Shown here piece after piece: positions 28,902 through 38,513 of a stretch of DNA of 64,000 nt (position 1 is its first letter; every line of letters begins with the position of its first letter). The notes below the pieces were generated by a model that was given only the letters and a program-made list of their open reading frames with translations, had not been told where the DNA came from and ran no database searches. Location: NCBI RefSeq assembly GCF_030315745.1, contig NZ_JASXSH010000005.1, positions 124,001 to 188,000 on the forward strand, given 5' to 3'. The DNA is from Gordonia heveisoli (GTDB lineage: Bacteria > Actinomycetota > Actinomycetes > Mycobacteriales > Mycobacteriaceae). The position numbers and the translations under genes were made by a program.

Positions 28902-29435
28902 TCAGGCCCGGGCCAGGACCTCGGTGGTCGCAAGTGCCTGTGCGACACCGGCGACGATCGAGGCGACCTTGAGTGATTCGAGGATTGCCTCGCGGTCGAC
29001 GCCCGCTTCGCGCAGTGTGTTCTCGTGGGCGGCGACGCAGTGACCGCAGCCGTTGATCGATGACACGGCGAAGGACCACAGCTCGAACAGGGCTTTGTCC
29101 ACACCGGGGTTGCCGATGATGTTCATCCGCAGACCGGGGCGAAGGTCGTCGTACTTGCCGTCGAGGAAGCCGCGGCCGCGGTAGAACACATTGTTCATGC
29201 CCATGATGGACGCCGCGCCGAGCGCGGAGTTGTACGCCTGCTCACTGAGGATGTCGGCGGCTTCGTCGGCGATCTCGGTCAGCACCTTGGCATTTCGGGT
29301 CGCCGCGGCCGTGGAGAGCAGGGTGCCCCAGAGTTGCTCCTCGTTGAGGACGGTGGTGCGGCTGATGGAGCCGAGGTTCAGCTTGAGGTCCTTGGCGTAC
29401 TCGGGCAGGGCCTCTTTGAGGTTGTCGATACTCAT
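28902..29435 (-). CDS. ahpD: Alkylhydroperoxidase AhpD
   Basis: Thiol peroxidase and adaptor that links AhpC to lipoamide/Lpd reducing power, 177 residues. The CGHC active site is Cys130-Cys133, with Glu118 and His137 of the proton relay in place (same numbering as M. tuberculosis AhpD). The whole protein is one AhpD helical domain. It lies 13 bp after ahpC in the same operon, opposite oxyR. Confidence 0.95.
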   Translation of the reverse strand: MSIDNLKEALPEYAKDLKLNLGSISRTTVLNEEQLWGTLLSTAAATRNAKVLTEIADEAADILSEQAYNSALGAASIMGMNNVFYRGRGFLDGKYDDLRPGLRMNIIGNPGVDKALFELWSFAVSSINGCGHCVAAHENTLREAGVDREAILESLKVASIVAGVAQALATTEVLARA

Positions 29436-29448
29436 CGTCGTCGTTCTC

Positions 29449-30036
29449 CTAAACGCTCGCGGTCAGCAGTTCGCCTGCGTCGATGGTCGGGTCGCCCTTG
29501 CGCCAGTTGCAGGCGCACAGTTCGTCGGACTGCAGCGCGTCGAGCACGCGAAGCACCTCGTCCACGTTGCGTCCGACCGAACCTGCGGTCACCGACACGA
29601 ACTGGATCTCGTTGTTCGGGTCGATGATGAAGGTGGCGCGATCGGCCACCCCATCTGCGTTGAGAACGCCTGCCGCGGTGGCAAGTTCACGCTTGAGGTC
29701 GGAGAGCATGGGGAACGGGAGGGTCTTGAGGTCCTCATGCTGGGCGCGCCACTGGAAGTGCACGAACTCGTTGTCGACCGACGCGCCGAGCACCTGCGCA
29801 TCCCGATCGGCGAACTCGTCGTTGAGCTTGCCGAATGCGGCGATCTCGGTCGGGCACACGAAGGTGAAGTCCTTGGGCCAGAAGAAGACGATGCGCCACT
29901 GTCCCGGGTGATCATCGGAGGAGATGGTGGTGAAGTAGTCGTCGGGCTGCTTGGCGTCGACCTTGGAGAGGTCGCCACCGATCACGGCGGTGAGGTTGTA
30001 TGCGGGGAACTGATCACCGATTGTGAGCAATGCCAT
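29449..30036 (-). CDS. ahpC: Alkyl hydroperoxide reductase AhpC
   Basis: Two-Cys peroxiredoxin of 195 residues that reduces organic peroxides and peroxynitrite. Peroxidatic Cys61 is in FTFVCPTE; Cys174 and Cys176 in LCACNW are the resolving cysteines, the three-Cys arrangement of the mycobacterial enzyme. ATG at 30036 is preceded by AAGGAG. The start of the operon faces oxyR across 133 bp of unusually AT-rich DNA. Confidence 0.95.
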   Translation of the reverse strand: MALLTIGDQFPAYNLTAVIGGDLSKVDAKQPDDYFTTISSDDHPGQWRIVFFWPKDFTFVCPTEIAAFGKLNDEFADRDAQVLGASVDNEFVHFQWRAQHEDLKTLPFPMLSDLKRELATAAGVLNADGVADRATFIIDPNNEIQFVSVTAGSVGRNVDEVLRVLDALQSDELCACNWRKGDPTIDAGELLTASV

Positions 30037-30160
30037 GGGTTTTCGCTCCTTGAATATGGATGAGTATGGGACGAAGGTGCGCGAAATCGCAGACTTGTTA
30101 CTGACGAGTACCATTCTGCCTCACAGTCGGTAAAAGCGAAACGTGATGATTAGCACTACA

Positions 30161-30190
30161 CTGATAAGCATGGTCGATAAAACTTATCAG
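30161..30190. promoter_or_regulatory. 8-bp palindrome over the oxyR start codon
   Basis: CTGATAAG (30161-30168) and CTTATCAG (30183-30190) form a perfect inverted repeat with a 14-nt spacer. The oxyR ATG (30170) lies inside the spacer. Its GATAAG/CTTATC cores are the same hexamers found in mycobacterial OxyR sites, though arranged the other way round. Likely an OxyR autoregulatory site. Confidence 0.6.
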
Positions 30191-31108
30191 CCCTCCCTGG
30201 CCGGCCTACGCGCCTTCGTCGCACTCGCCAGACGGCATCATTTCGGGACTGCGGCAACCGATCTGGGGGTTTCGCAGCCGTCGTTGTCGCAAGCGCTGGC
30301 CGCGCTGGAGAAGGGCCTGGGCGTCACGCTCATCGAACGCACCACCCGGCGTGTCCTGTTGACTCCCGACGGAGAACGCCTGCTGCCGCGGGCCGCGGCG
30401 ATCGTGGAGGAGGTCGACATGTTCGTCGCGGACGCGGGCGGGATCGACGACTCGTTGTCCGGGGTGCTCCGTCTCGGTCTCATCCCGACGGTCGCGCCCT
30501 ATATCCTGCCCACCGTGTTGCGTGGACTCGCGCGGACCCGACCCGAACTGAGCCTGCGGGTCGTCGAGGACCAGACCGCGCGCCTGACGACCCAGCTACG
30601 GGAGGGCGCCATCGATGTCGCCGTTCTGGCCTTGCCCGCCGAGATTCCCGGGACGGTCGAGATTCCCATGTACGACGAGGATTTCGTGCTCGCGCTACCG
30701 TCGGATCATCCGTTCGCCGGTCGCCGTCGGGTGGATCCGGCGTCGCTGGCCGACCTACCGCTGCTCCTCCTGGACGAAGGTCACTGCCTTCGGGATCAGG
30801 CGCTGGAGGTGTGCCGACTGGCCGGGGTCCGGCCCGACCTGGGTCACACCCGTGCCGCCTCGCTGACCACCGCGGTGCACTGCGTCGAAGGGGGACTCGG
30901 GGTGACGCTCATTCCACAGACCGCGGTCGCATCCGAGACGGCCGGCGGGGGATTGGCGACCGCCACCTTCACGACGCCGCGTCCGGGCCGTCGGATCGGT
31001 CTGGTGTTCCGTCGCTCGGCCCGACGTGAGTCGGCCTACCGGGAACTCGCACAGATCATCGCCGGTGTCGTCGCAGAGACCGGGACGGTCCGGGCGGTCC
31101 GGGCCTAA
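30170..31108 (+). CDS. oxyR: LysR-type peroxide regulator OxyR
   Basis: LysR-family regulator of 312 residues. HTH at about 5-65 ([21 protein letters not shown]), then the OxyR-type sensor domain. Two candidate redox cysteines appear as [12 protein letters not shown] (about residues 205 and 214), the E. coli-like Cys199/Cys208 spacing. Divergent to ahpC-ahpD, its usual target. ATG at 30170 gives the conserved N-terminus; ATGs at 30143 and 30146 are less likely. The end overlaps the helicase gene by 4 bp on the other strand. Confidence 0.93.
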   Translation: MVDKTYQPSLAGLRAFVALARRHHFGTAATDLGVSQPSLSQALAALEKGLGVTLIERTTRRVLLTPDGERLLPRAAAIVEEVDMFVADAGGIDDSLSGVLRLGLIPTVAPYILPTVLRGLARTRPELSLRVVEDQTARLTTQLREGAIDVAVLALPAEIPGTVEIPMYDEDFVLALPSDHPFAGRRRVDPASLADLPLLLLDEGHCLRDQALEVCRLAGVRPDLGHTRAASLTTAVHCVEGGLGVTLIPQTAVASETAGGGLATATFTTPRPGRRIGLVFRRSARRESAYRELAQIIAGVVAETGTVRAVRA

Positions 31109-33231
31109 TCCGTGGGTTCGGTGCCTGTCGGTTCGGTGCCGGTGGGTTCGTTGTCTGCGGCGGCCAGTGCCTCCCACTCGTCGACCAGGCTGGAGTCGAC
31201 ATCGCGCACCATGGTGCCGAGGTTCTCGATGATAGTGGCGATCTCGTCGGTCACCGCAGAGGTCGGTATGCCCTGGCGCAGTACGCGATAGCAGTCCGAG
31301 AGGTAGCGCAGCAGCACGCCTTCGCTGCGGGCGAGTCCATAGACGGAGACGAGTTCGGTGAAGGTCATCGCCTTCTCCAGCATCTCGCGCAGCACCGACT
31401 TGGGGCTGGGTGGGGTGCCTGCCACCCACGGGTGACTCCGTCGATAGACCTCGAAGGCGAAGGTGATCTCGTCGAGCAGCGGCTGCGGCCAGGTGACCTC
31501 CTCCAGCCGGGCCATCCGTTCCTCGTACTCGATTCCGTCGGCCTTCATCTCCGCGATCGCCGCGTCGCGTGCGACTTTGCGCTGGGCCAGCAGCAGCGGT
31601 CGCGGGTCGTCGAGCGTCGACTCCAGGACCGACACCACATCGAGTGCGTACGTTGCCGATTCGGCGTCGAGAAGTTCGAAGGTGGCCAGCGCGAATGCCG
31701 ACAGCGGGTTGGTCAGCGCGAAGTTCTCCGGCAGATCGACGCTGAAGGTCACGTTCCGGCCGAACTCGTCGGGTTCGGGTAGCTGGATCACGATGCCCGC
31801 CTCGCGGAGGCCGCGATAGAGCTCGATGGTGTGTCGGATGTGACGCAGCTGCCGGTTGCGCGGCTCGTGATTGGCTTCGAGTAAGTGACGCAGCGCCACG
31901 AAACAGTCGCCCGGGCGGGTCAGGACTTCGAGCAACATCGCCGTGGTGATCCGGAAATGGGATCGGAGCGGCTCGTCCGGGGCGTCGATCAGCTGGGTGA
32001 AGGTCTGCTCTCCCCAGGAGACAAATCCCTCGGGTGGCTTCTTGCGCACGATCTTGCGGAGCTTCTTGGGGTCGTCGCCTGCCTTGGCGACCGCGCGCGC
32101 GTTGTCGACATCGTGTTCGGGTGCTTGCGCCACCACATAGCCGACGGTATCGAAGCCGGCGCGTCCGGCGCGGCCGGCGATCTGGTGGAACTCGCGGGCA
32201 CGCAGGCGCCGCACCCGTTTGCCGTCGTACTTCGAGAGTCCCGCGAACAGCACGGTCCGGATCGGCACGTTGATGCCGACACCGAGGGTGTCGGTGCCCG
32301 CGATGACCTGGAGAAGGCCTTGCTGGGCAAGACGTTCCACGAGCCGACGATAGCGCGGCAGCATACCGGCGTGATGGACGCCGATGCCCGCCCGCAGCAA
32401 CTTCGACAGCGTGTTACCGAAGCCGGTGTGGAACCGGAAATCGCCGATCGCATCGGCGATCGCGGCCCGCTGCTGTTTGTCGGCGATCTTCGCCGACAGG
32501 AGTGCCTGGGCCCGTTCGACGGCGGCGGCCTGGGTGAAATGCACGATGTAGACCGGTGCGCGCCCGCGAGAGATGAGATCCTCGATGGTCTCGTGGATCG
32601 GGGTCATCGCGTAGGTGTGTTCCAGCGGGACCGGTCGATGGGTTCCGATGATCGCCGAGGTGGTCCGGCCCGTGCGCTCCCGCAGGTCGTCGACGAAGAA
32701 GGACACGTCGCCCAGCGTCGCCGACATCAGCAGGAACTGGGTGTCGGGCAACTCGATCAGCGGGACCTGCCAGGCCCAGCCGCGGTCGGATTCGCCGTAG
32801 TAGTGGAACTCGTCGGCGACCAGCACGCCGATGTCGCTGTCGGGTCCGTCGGCGAGGGCCAGGTTGGCGACGATCTCGGCGGTGGCGCAGACGATCGGGG
32901 CGTCGGGGTTGACGGCCGCGTCGCCGGTGAGCAGTCCGACCTGATCGGCGCCGAACAGGGCGCACAGGTCGAAGAACTTCTCGCTGACCAGCGCCTTGAT
33001 CGGGGCCGTGTAGTACGCCCGCACCCCGCGGCAGCGCGCGAAATGGATGGCGCCCGCGGCGACCAGCGACTTACCCGACCCGGTCGGGGTGGCGAGGATG
33101 ACGTGATTGCCGGAGATCAGCTCGAGGAGAGCGTTCTCCTGGTGCTCGTAGAGTGCGATGCCGCGGTCGGCATACCACTGCGTGAACCGCTCGAAGGCGG
33201 CGTCCTCATCCGCGGTCGGTTCGAGGATCAG
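31105..33231 (-). CDS. DEAD/DEAH-box helicase (DUF3516 family), probable CTG start
   Basis: Superfamily 2 helicase of about 708 residues. The first ATG/GTG (33024) falls after Walker A and cannot be the start: upstream in frame, ATPTGSGKS is at about residues 47-55 and [15 protein letters not shown], the Q-motif region, precedes it. The frame stays open to a TGA at 33253-33255 with no ATG, GTG or TTG. CTG at 33231 overlaps the PAC2 stop as CTGA and gives the length usual for the family. Motif II is DEFH (about 118), with [13 protein letters not shown] and a DUF3516 C-terminus. The end carries a TEPTG repeat. Function presumably RNA or DNA unwinding. Confidence 0.83.
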   Translation of the reverse strand: MILEPTADEDAAFERFTQWYADRGIALYEHQENALLELISGNHVILATPTGSGKSLVAAGAIHFARCRGVRAYYTAPIKALVSEKFFDLCALFGADQVGLLTGDAAVNPDAPIVCATAEIVANLALADGPDSDIGVLVADEFHYYGESDRGWAWQVPLIELPDTQFLLMSATLGDVSFFVDDLRERTGRTTSAIIGTHRPVPLEHTYAMTPIHETIEDLISRGRAPVYIVHFTQAAAVERAQALLSAKIADKQQRAAIADAIGDFRFHTGFGNTLSKLLRAGIGVHHAGMLPRYRRLVERLAQQGLLQVIAGTDTLGVGINVPIRTVLFAGLSKYDGKRVRRLRAREFHQIAGRAGRAGFDTVGYVVAQAPEHDVDNARAVAKAGDDPKKLRKIVRKKPPEGFVSWGEQTFTQLIDAPDEPLRSHFRITTAMLLEVLTRPGDCFVALRHLLEANHEPRNRQLRHIRHTIELYRGLREAGIVIQLPEPDEFGRNVTFSVDLPENFALTNPLSAFALATFELLDAESATYALDVVSVLESTLDDPRPLLLAQRKVARDAAIAEMKADGIEYEERMARLEEVTWPQPLLDEITFAFEVYRRSHPWVAGTPPSPKSVLREMLEKAMTFTELVSVYGLARSEGVLLRYLSDCYRVLRQGIPTSAVTDEIATIIENLGTMVRDVDSSLVDEWEALAAADNEPTGTEPTGTEPTD
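31112..31153. repeat. 15-bp imperfect tandem repeat, 2.8 copies
   Basis: GTGGGTTCGGTGCCT, GTCGGTTCGGTGCCG and a partial third copy form the last codons of the helicase (PTGTE repeats on the minus strand). Confidence 0.8.
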
Positions 33232-34277
33232 ATCGCCGATCGCGGACCCTCTTCACCGTCGTCGTGTGGCTCGTCGGGGCCGATACCGGAGTCGTCGGGG
33301 TTGCCGCCCTCCGCAGGAGCCGACGGGTCGTCCGCGGCGGCTGCCGACTCGTTGCGCTCGGCATGCTCGGCGAGGAAGCGTTCCAGTTCGGCACCCAACT
33401 CGTCGCCGCTGGGCAGAGAATCCTCCGCGGCGAGCAGCGACGCCCGTTCGGCCTGCGCCTGGGTGAAGGTGTCGTACTGGGTTTCCAGCGCCGCGACCAC
33501 CGACTCGATCTCAGAGTTCCCGGATACCTCGTTGTCGATCTGGGCGCGGACCTTCTCCGCCGAACTCTCCAGTGCGGCCAGCGGAAAGTCGAGGCCGGTC
33601 AGCTCGGAGACCGCCGACAGCAGCCGCAGCGACGCCGCAGGATAGTTCGCCTGTGCCAGGTAGTGGGGAACATGCACCGACAGCCCGGCGGCGCGGTAAT
33701 CGTGTTCGGCCATTCGCAGTTCGAGCAGCATCGACGCACTGGCGGGCAGCTTCATCGCCGAACCCCAGCGCGGCAGGTCGCCGAGCGCATCGGGGTCGGA
33801 TCCGTGTGCGGTGATCGACGGCGGACGCGTGTGCGGCACCGCCATCGGGATGGCGTTCAAGCCGACGACGTCGGTGACGCCGAGACGATCGGCGAGCCGG
33901 CGTACGGCGTCGACGAACTGTTCCCAGCGAAGATCCGGTTCGGCCCCGGACAGCAGCAGGAAAGCGGTGCCCGCGTTGTCGCGGACGGCGTGGATGGTCA
34001 GCGCGGGCATCTCCACATCGGTGAAGGTCTCGCCGTTGAACGAGATCGTCGGCCGACGGGACCGGTAATCCATCAGCTCATCCGAGGAGAACGTCGCGAG
34101 GATCTCCGAGTCGAGGCTGTCGCGAAGGTGGGTCGCGGCCAGTGCGACCGCGTGGCCGGCGTCGGCGAACCCTTCGAGTGCGTGGATCAGCACCGGTCCG
34201 GTGCCGTCACCGGAGAGCCGCGGCGCCGGGAAAGCGAGTTCGTACAGGGCACTGTCGCGCTCGGGACGTCCGTCCAT
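33228..34277 (-). CDS. PAC2 family protein (Rv2714-like)
   Basis: A 349-residue member of the PAC2 (proteasome-assembly-chaperone-like) family, as Rv2714. Visible: VLIHALEGFADAGHAVALAATHL at the start, VVGLNAIPMAVPHTRPPSI in the centre, and HVPHYLAQANYPAASLRLL. The last 60 residues are acidic and disordered. Function in bacteria is unknown. ATG at 34277 follows AAGGAGGGG. The stop overlaps the helicase's CTG start, so the two are likely translated together. Confidence 0.85.
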   Translation of the reverse strand: MDGRPERDSALYELAFPAPRLSGDGTGPVLIHALEGFADAGHAVALAATHLRDSLDSEILATFSSDELMDYRSRRPTISFNGETFTDVEMPALTIHAVRDNAGTAFLLLSGAEPDLRWEQFVDAVRRLADRLGVTDVVGLNAIPMAVPHTRPPSITAHGSDPDALGDLPRWGSAMKLPASASMLLELRMAEHDYRAAGLSVHVPHYLAQANYPAASLRLLSAVSELTGLDFPLAALESSAEKVRAQIDNEVSGNSEIESVVAALETQYDTFTQAQAERASLLAAEDSLPSGDELGAELERFLAEHAERNESAAAADDPSAPAEGGNPDDSGIGPDEPHDDGEEGPRSAI

Positions 34278-34527
34278 GGCCAACCCCTCCTTCTGCTGCT
34301 CGTGTGCTGCGGGTGGCGGCTCCGGCCCTGACGGGCCGCATATCTCTTCCAATTGTCGCCCATCACACCCCCGCAACGACAGCCGCCCTGGTGACACGGG
34401 TGCCTGCGGTGTCGTCGCGCCCTCTACAACACAGGTAGGGGTCGAGGGATTCCCACGTCCCCGCGCACCGTGCATCCGTGCGTGTCGGTACGGGCGCCGA
34501 TGGCGATGTTTGGCACAGTTGTCGGTT

Positions 34528-35181
34528 GTGGAGCTTCGTCGTTGGCTGTCGTTGATCACCGTGCTGGGCGCGTGTGTCCTCGTTGGTGCGTGCTCGGTGG
34601 ACGGTGACGCCGTCGCCGGTCGGCCCGACCTGGCGCCGCGTGGGCTGACGGCCGCGGACTTCGGCAGCGGGGCTGCGGCGCCGATCCCGCCGCCGGCGGT
34701 CGGGGACGCGCTGGCCGACGTGATCGGACGCGCATCCGCCCCCGGGGCCGCGGTGACGCCGCCGGGTTGCGCGCCCGCGCCGATCGACAGCGCGGGCGCC
34801 TACGCGATCCTGGGCCCGGGCCGCGCGGACCGCAGCACGCTCACCGCAGCTATCGCCTACGCCGATGAGTCACTGGACGCCGTGGCCGAGCGGGTTCGGC
34901 GGTGTCCCACATATACGACCACGCTGTCGCAGGTAGCCGTCACCGAGCAACCGGCCCCGCCGGCCCCCGAGGGCGTGCAGACGATGGCGATCGCCCGCAC
35001 GATCACCACCGGTGGTCCTGGGGCCGAGATGGTCACCAGCACGCTGACCCTCATCGCGCAGCGCGACGATGTGCGGATCTACGTCGACTATCGCCGTCCG
35101 GGCGCCGAGCCGGTGACGCCGGAAGCGGGTGCCGACCTCGACGCACTGTTCACCAAGGCGGTCGCCGCGGCCTTCGGGTGA
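34528..35181 (+). CDS. Lipoprotein of unknown function
   Basis: A 217-residue exported protein: basic start (VELRRWL), hydrophobic stretch and lipobox LVGAC at about residue 22. The mature part has two Cys and no domain I recognise. It resembles the many sensor-type or LpqN-like lipoproteins of this order only in general layout. GTG at 34528; CACAGT lies about 8 nt upstream. It precedes the DUF4192 gene on the same strand. Confidence 0.7.
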   Translation: MELRRWLSLITVLGACVLVGACSVDGDAVAGRPDLAPRGLTAADFGSGAAAPIPPPAVGDALADVIGRASAPGAAVTPPGCAPAPIDSAGAYAILGPGRADRSTLTAAIAYADESLDAVAERVRRCPTYTTTLSQVAVTEQPAPPAPEGVQTMAIARTITTGGPGAEMVTSTLTLIAQRDDVRIYVDYRRPGAEPVTPEAGADLDALFTKAVAAAFG

Positions 35182-35319
35182 TCGCGCCGGTGACACGGCC
35201 TCGGTGACCTCATCGCTGGGCGAGAAGCCGGGCTGTGCACACAATTTCGGTCGGGGACAACTCGGGTGTGCCGATGCCTTGTCGTCGAATGGCCGGGTGC
35301 GCGGCGGCACGATGACGTC

Positions 35320-36408
35320 ATGTCCAGACGCACACCCTTTTCCGCTGATCCGGGCGCACTGCTCACCGCGGTGCCTGCGCTCCTCGGATTCGTCCCGGAG
35401 CGTTCGATCATCGTCCTCGTCTGCGGTGCCGAGCACACCGTCGAGGCAACCATGCGCCACGACCTGGCACTCACCCCGGACGGGCGCCCGACCACCGAAC
35501 TCATCGGCGTCCTCGATCACCTCGGTGCCATCTGCGCCGACTACGTCCCCGCGCAGATCGTGGTGGTCATAGCCGACGACCGCTACCCGCCGGATGACGC
35601 GCGGTATCGCCGGGTGATGGCGGTCGCCGACCGTCTCCTCGCCGCGCAGGCCGGGGTTTGTCGTGGGTTCGTCGTCGGCGAATTCGCCTCGGGCGCACCG
35701 TGGTCGGCGATCTGGCCGGTGATTGCCGAAGGTCGGGACGCGCGATCGGAGATGACCGTCGGGATCCTCGAGGATCCGTGGTCCTGTCCGACCGCGGTGG
35801 CCGTCGCGGTCGTCCACGGGCGTCCACTGCTGCGCCGGCGCGAGGAGATCGCCGAGATGCTGGCCCCCGAACCGGGCTGCGCCGACCCGGGATGTCGCCA
35901 TCACGCATCCGTCGACGGGACCGACGGATCGGTCGTCGACAGCGCGGAACTGTTTGCCACCGTAGTTGATTCGGTGCGGCGCCCGCGCCGTCGGCTGGAT
36001 TGTGCGACGCTCGCCGAACTTGACCGGGCCATCACCGAACTCCGGGTCCGAGATGCTGCCATGGCCCTGGCGGTGAACGACGATCGCGACAACGCCGAGA
36101 AACTGTGGCGTCAGCTGACCCGTCGGCTCACCGGTTCGGGTCGGGCCAGCGCAGCCACCCTGCTGGCACACCTGCACTACATTCGCGGAGAGGGCGCCTA
36201 CGCCGGGGTGGCTCTGGACATCGCGCTCAGCGCCGATCCCACCTGGTCGATGGCCCACTTGCTCGATGACGCACTGCGGACCGGGTTGCGCCCGGCGATC
36301 TTGTGGACGACCGTCTCAAACTGTTACCGGATCGCCGAAGAACTCGGCCAGACGCTACCGCGCCCGACGCTGCGCAGGGCGAGCTGGGCATCGGGCGACG
36401 GAGGATGA
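35320..36408 (+). CDS. DUF4192 family protein (Rv2712c-like)
   Basis: A 362-residue actinobacterial protein of unknown function. It begins SADPGALLTAVPALLGFVPERSIIVLVCG, the family's hallmark, and ends with a helical repeat part (ALAVNDDRDNAEKLWRQL; ASAATLLAHLHYIRGEGAYAG). It sits beside ideR, as in M. tuberculosis. ATG 35320. Convergent with ideR across 5 bp. Confidence 0.85.
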   Translation: MSRRTPFSADPGALLTAVPALLGFVPERSIIVLVCGAEHTVEATMRHDLALTPDGRPTTELIGVLDHLGAICADYVPAQIVVVIADDRYPPDDARYRRVMAVADRLLAAQAGVCRGFVVGEFASGAPWSAIWPVIAEGRDARSEMTVGILEDPWSCPTAVAVAVVHGRPLLRRREEIAEMLAPEPGCADPGCRHHASVDGTDGSVVDSAELFATVVDSVRRPRRRLDCATLAELDRAITELRVRDAAMALAVNDDRDNAEKLWRQLTRRLTGSGRASAATLLAHLHYIRGEGAYAGVALDIALSADPTWSMAHLLDDALRTGLRPAILWTTVSNCYRIAEELGQTLPRPTLRRASWASGDGG

Positions 36409-36413
36409 TTCCG

Positions 36414-37097
36414 TCAGATCTTCTCGACGAACAGCGAATGGGCCATCTCGGCCGACAGATCGAGTCCGTCGTGGCCGGGGGTGTGGATGGTGACCGAGCC
36501 GGGGGTGTGCGACACCGTCACGCGGGCGTTGGGCACCACACCGGCCTCGCGCAGGGCGGCGATCAGCTCGGTGTCGGATTGGGCGTGCTCGGAGAGCCGC
36601 CGCACGATCACCGCGATCCGATCGCCCTGCGGAAGGTCGGCGAGCCGGGTCGCGCCGTCGCCCTCGGCGGCGGGGGCCGCACCCAGGGCCTCCAGCCCCG
36701 GGATGGGGTTGCCGTAGGGAGAGGTCGTCGGGTTCTGCAGCACCTGCAGCAGGCGACGCTCGACGTTCTCGCTCATCACGTGCTCCCAGCGGCAGGCCTC
36801 CTCGTGGACCTCATCCCAGGGCATACCGATGATGTCGACCAGCAGACGTTCGGCCAGGCGGTGCTTGCGCATCACGGCGATCGCGAGTCCGCGTCCCTTG
36901 TCGGTGAGTTCGAGGTGGCGATCGCCGGCGACCCGCAGCAATCCGTCACGTTCCATCCGGGCGACGGTCTGCGAAACCGTCGGACCGCTCTGTTCAAGCC
37001 GCTCGGCGATACGTGCCCGCAGCGGCACGATGCCCTCTTCTTCGAGGTCGTAGATCGTCCGCAAGTACATCTCGGTGGTGTCGACCAGATCGTTCAC
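36414..37097 (-). CDS. ideR: Iron-dependent repressor IdeR
   Basis: DtxR-family Fe2+-dependent repressor of siderophore and iron-uptake genes and activator of ferritin, 227 residues. The winged HTH is at about 6-70. All metal ligands are present: His79, Glu83, His98 (site 1) and Met10, Cys102, Glu105, His106 (site 2; HEEACRWEHV). The C-terminal SH3-like domain is complete. GTG start at 37097 with AAAGGGA upstream; TATCGT at 37130-37125 is the likely -10. Confidence 0.95.
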   Translation of the reverse strand: MNDLVDTTEMYLRTIYDLEEEGIVPLRARIAERLEQSGPTVSQTVARMERDGLLRVAGDRHLELTDKGRGLAIAVMRKHRLAERLLVDIIGMPWDEVHEEACRWEHVMSENVERRLLQVLQNPTTSPYGNPIPGLEALGAAPAAEGDGATRLADLPQGDRIAVIVRRLSEHAQSDTELIAALREAGVVPNARVTVSHTPGSVTIHTPGHDGLDLSAEMAHSLFVEKI

Positions 37098-37245
37098 GGT
37101 GCGCAGTCCCTTTCGTCGCCATCCACGATACCTTGGCCCGCAAGATGTTCAGCGACAGAGCAAGGCCACGTGCCGACGTGCCGGGTCCGGCGTGTGGGAC
37201 GACGAACTGCACCGTTCCCGGTGGCCCACCCACTAGCCTGAGAAG

Positions 37246-37272
37246 GTGATCTGCCGAATGAGCCGCCGATGA
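37246..37272 (+). CDS. Candidate leaderless 8-codon uORF coupled to acuC
   Basis: TAGCCT (37234-37239), 6 nt, then GTG at 37246 opens an 8-codon frame (one Cys) whose TGA (37270-37272) overlaps the acuC ATG (37269) as ATGA. acuC has no clear Shine-Dalgarno. Inferred from geometry only. Confidence 0.45.
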   Translation: MICRMSRR

Positions 37273-38513
37273 GTGCCACGGTCATCTGGAGCGAGGAATT
37301 TCTGTCCTATCGGTGGGCCCACACCCATCCGATGAATCCGGTGCGGCTCGCGCTGACGATGACGCTGGCACAGAGTCTGGGATTGCTCGACGGGGTCGAA
37401 CTGTCCCCGCCGCGCACCATCGACGACGACGCGCTCACCGTCGTGCACAGCCGTGACTACATCGATGCCGTCCGCGCTGTCGGTTCCGGTACGGCATCGC
37501 TGTCGGGTCCGCTGCTGGAACGTCTCTTCGGCCTCGGCAGCGACGACAATCCGGTCTTCGACGGGATGCACGAGGCCGCCCGGCTGCTCGTCGGCGGCAC
37601 TCTGGCCGCCGTGCAGGCGGTGGGCTCGGGATCGGTGAACCGCGCGGTCAACATCGGCGGCGGCATGCATCACGCGATGCGGTCGCGGGCGGCAGGGTTC
37701 TGTGTCTACAACGACTGCGCGGTCGCCATCCACTGGCTCCTCGACCACGGATTCGATCGGATCGCCTACATCGACATCGACGCACATCACGGTGACGGTG
37801 TGGAGACGGAGTTCGCCGCCGATCCGCGGGTGCTGACGGTGTCGCTGCATCAGCACCCGGCCACCCTGTGGCCCGGCACCGGGTGGCCCACCGAAGTCGG
37901 GCAGGGAGCCGCGGCGGGTACCGCGGCGAATCTTGCGCTGATGCCGGGTACCTCGGACCGGCTGTGGTTGCGGGCCTTCCACGCCGTGGTGCCGTCTCTG
38001 CTGGCCGCCTACCGGCCGCAGATCCTGATCAGCCAGTGCGGCGTCGATTCCCATCGGGCCGATCCGCTGACCGACCTCGCCCTCACCGTCGAGGGGCAGC
38101 GGGCCGCCATGATCGCGATGCGCGATCTGGCCGACAAATACTGCGACGGCAAGTGGATCGCGGTCGGCGGCGGGGGATACGGCGTGGTCGACGTGGTGCC
38201 GCGCGCCTGGACCCACCTGCTCGGTGTAGCGCTCGACCGGGACGTCGATCCGGCCACCCCGATCGACGAGACATGGTGTGCGACAGCAGAACAGATCGCC
38301 AAACAAGTCCATTCGGACTATGCCCGCCCACCGGTCACGGTGATGGGGGACGGCGGCGACGTCGACTACCGTGCCTGGGACGGCGACACCGGGCAGGCGC
38401 CACCTGAGGGCATCACCGAATCAGCCCAACGGCAGACCGATCGTGCCATCCAGGCGACGCGGCGTGCTCTCTATCCACTGCACGGACTCGATCCGGAGGA
38501 CCCGCGTGACTGA
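37269..38513 (+). CDS. acuC: Acetoin-utilization-type (class I HDAC-like) deacetylase AcuC
   Basis: Zn-dependent protein deacetylase of 414 residues. Catalytic HH pair in GGGMHHAMRSRAAGFCVYND; zinc ligands in YIDIDAHHGDGV and the later CGVDSHRADPL; GGGGYG near 300. In Bacillus, AcuC removes acetyl groups from acetyl-CoA synthetase. Here it overlaps a GNAT/acyl-CoA-synthetase-like acetyltransferase gene by 8 bp, so writer and eraser are made together. The last 60 residues extend beyond the fold. Confidence 0.92.
   Translation: MSATVIWSEEFLSYRWAHTHPMNPVRLALTMTLAQSLGLLDGVELSPPRTIDDDALTVVHSRDYIDAVRAVGSGTASLSGPLLERLFGLGSDDNPVFDGMHEAARLLVGGTLAAVQAVGSGSVNRAVNIGGGMHHAMRSRAAGFCVYNDCAVAIHWLLDHGFDRIAYIDIDAHHGDGVETEFAADPRVLTVSLHQHPATLWPGTGWPTEVGQGAAAGTAANLALMPGTSDRLWLRAFHAVVPSLLAAYRPQILISQCGVDSHRADPLTDLALTVEGQRAAMIAMRDLADKYCDGKWIAVGGGGYGVVDVVPRAWTHLLGVALDRDVDPATPIDETWCATAEQIAKQVHSDYARPPVTVMGDGGDVDYRAWDGDTGQAPPEGITESAQRQTDRAIQATRRALYPLHGLDPEDPRD

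Noticed and set aside
30143-30148. oxyR start at tandem ATG 30143/30146
   Set aside because: These would add nine unconserved residues; ATG 30170 gives the usual LysR N-terminus.
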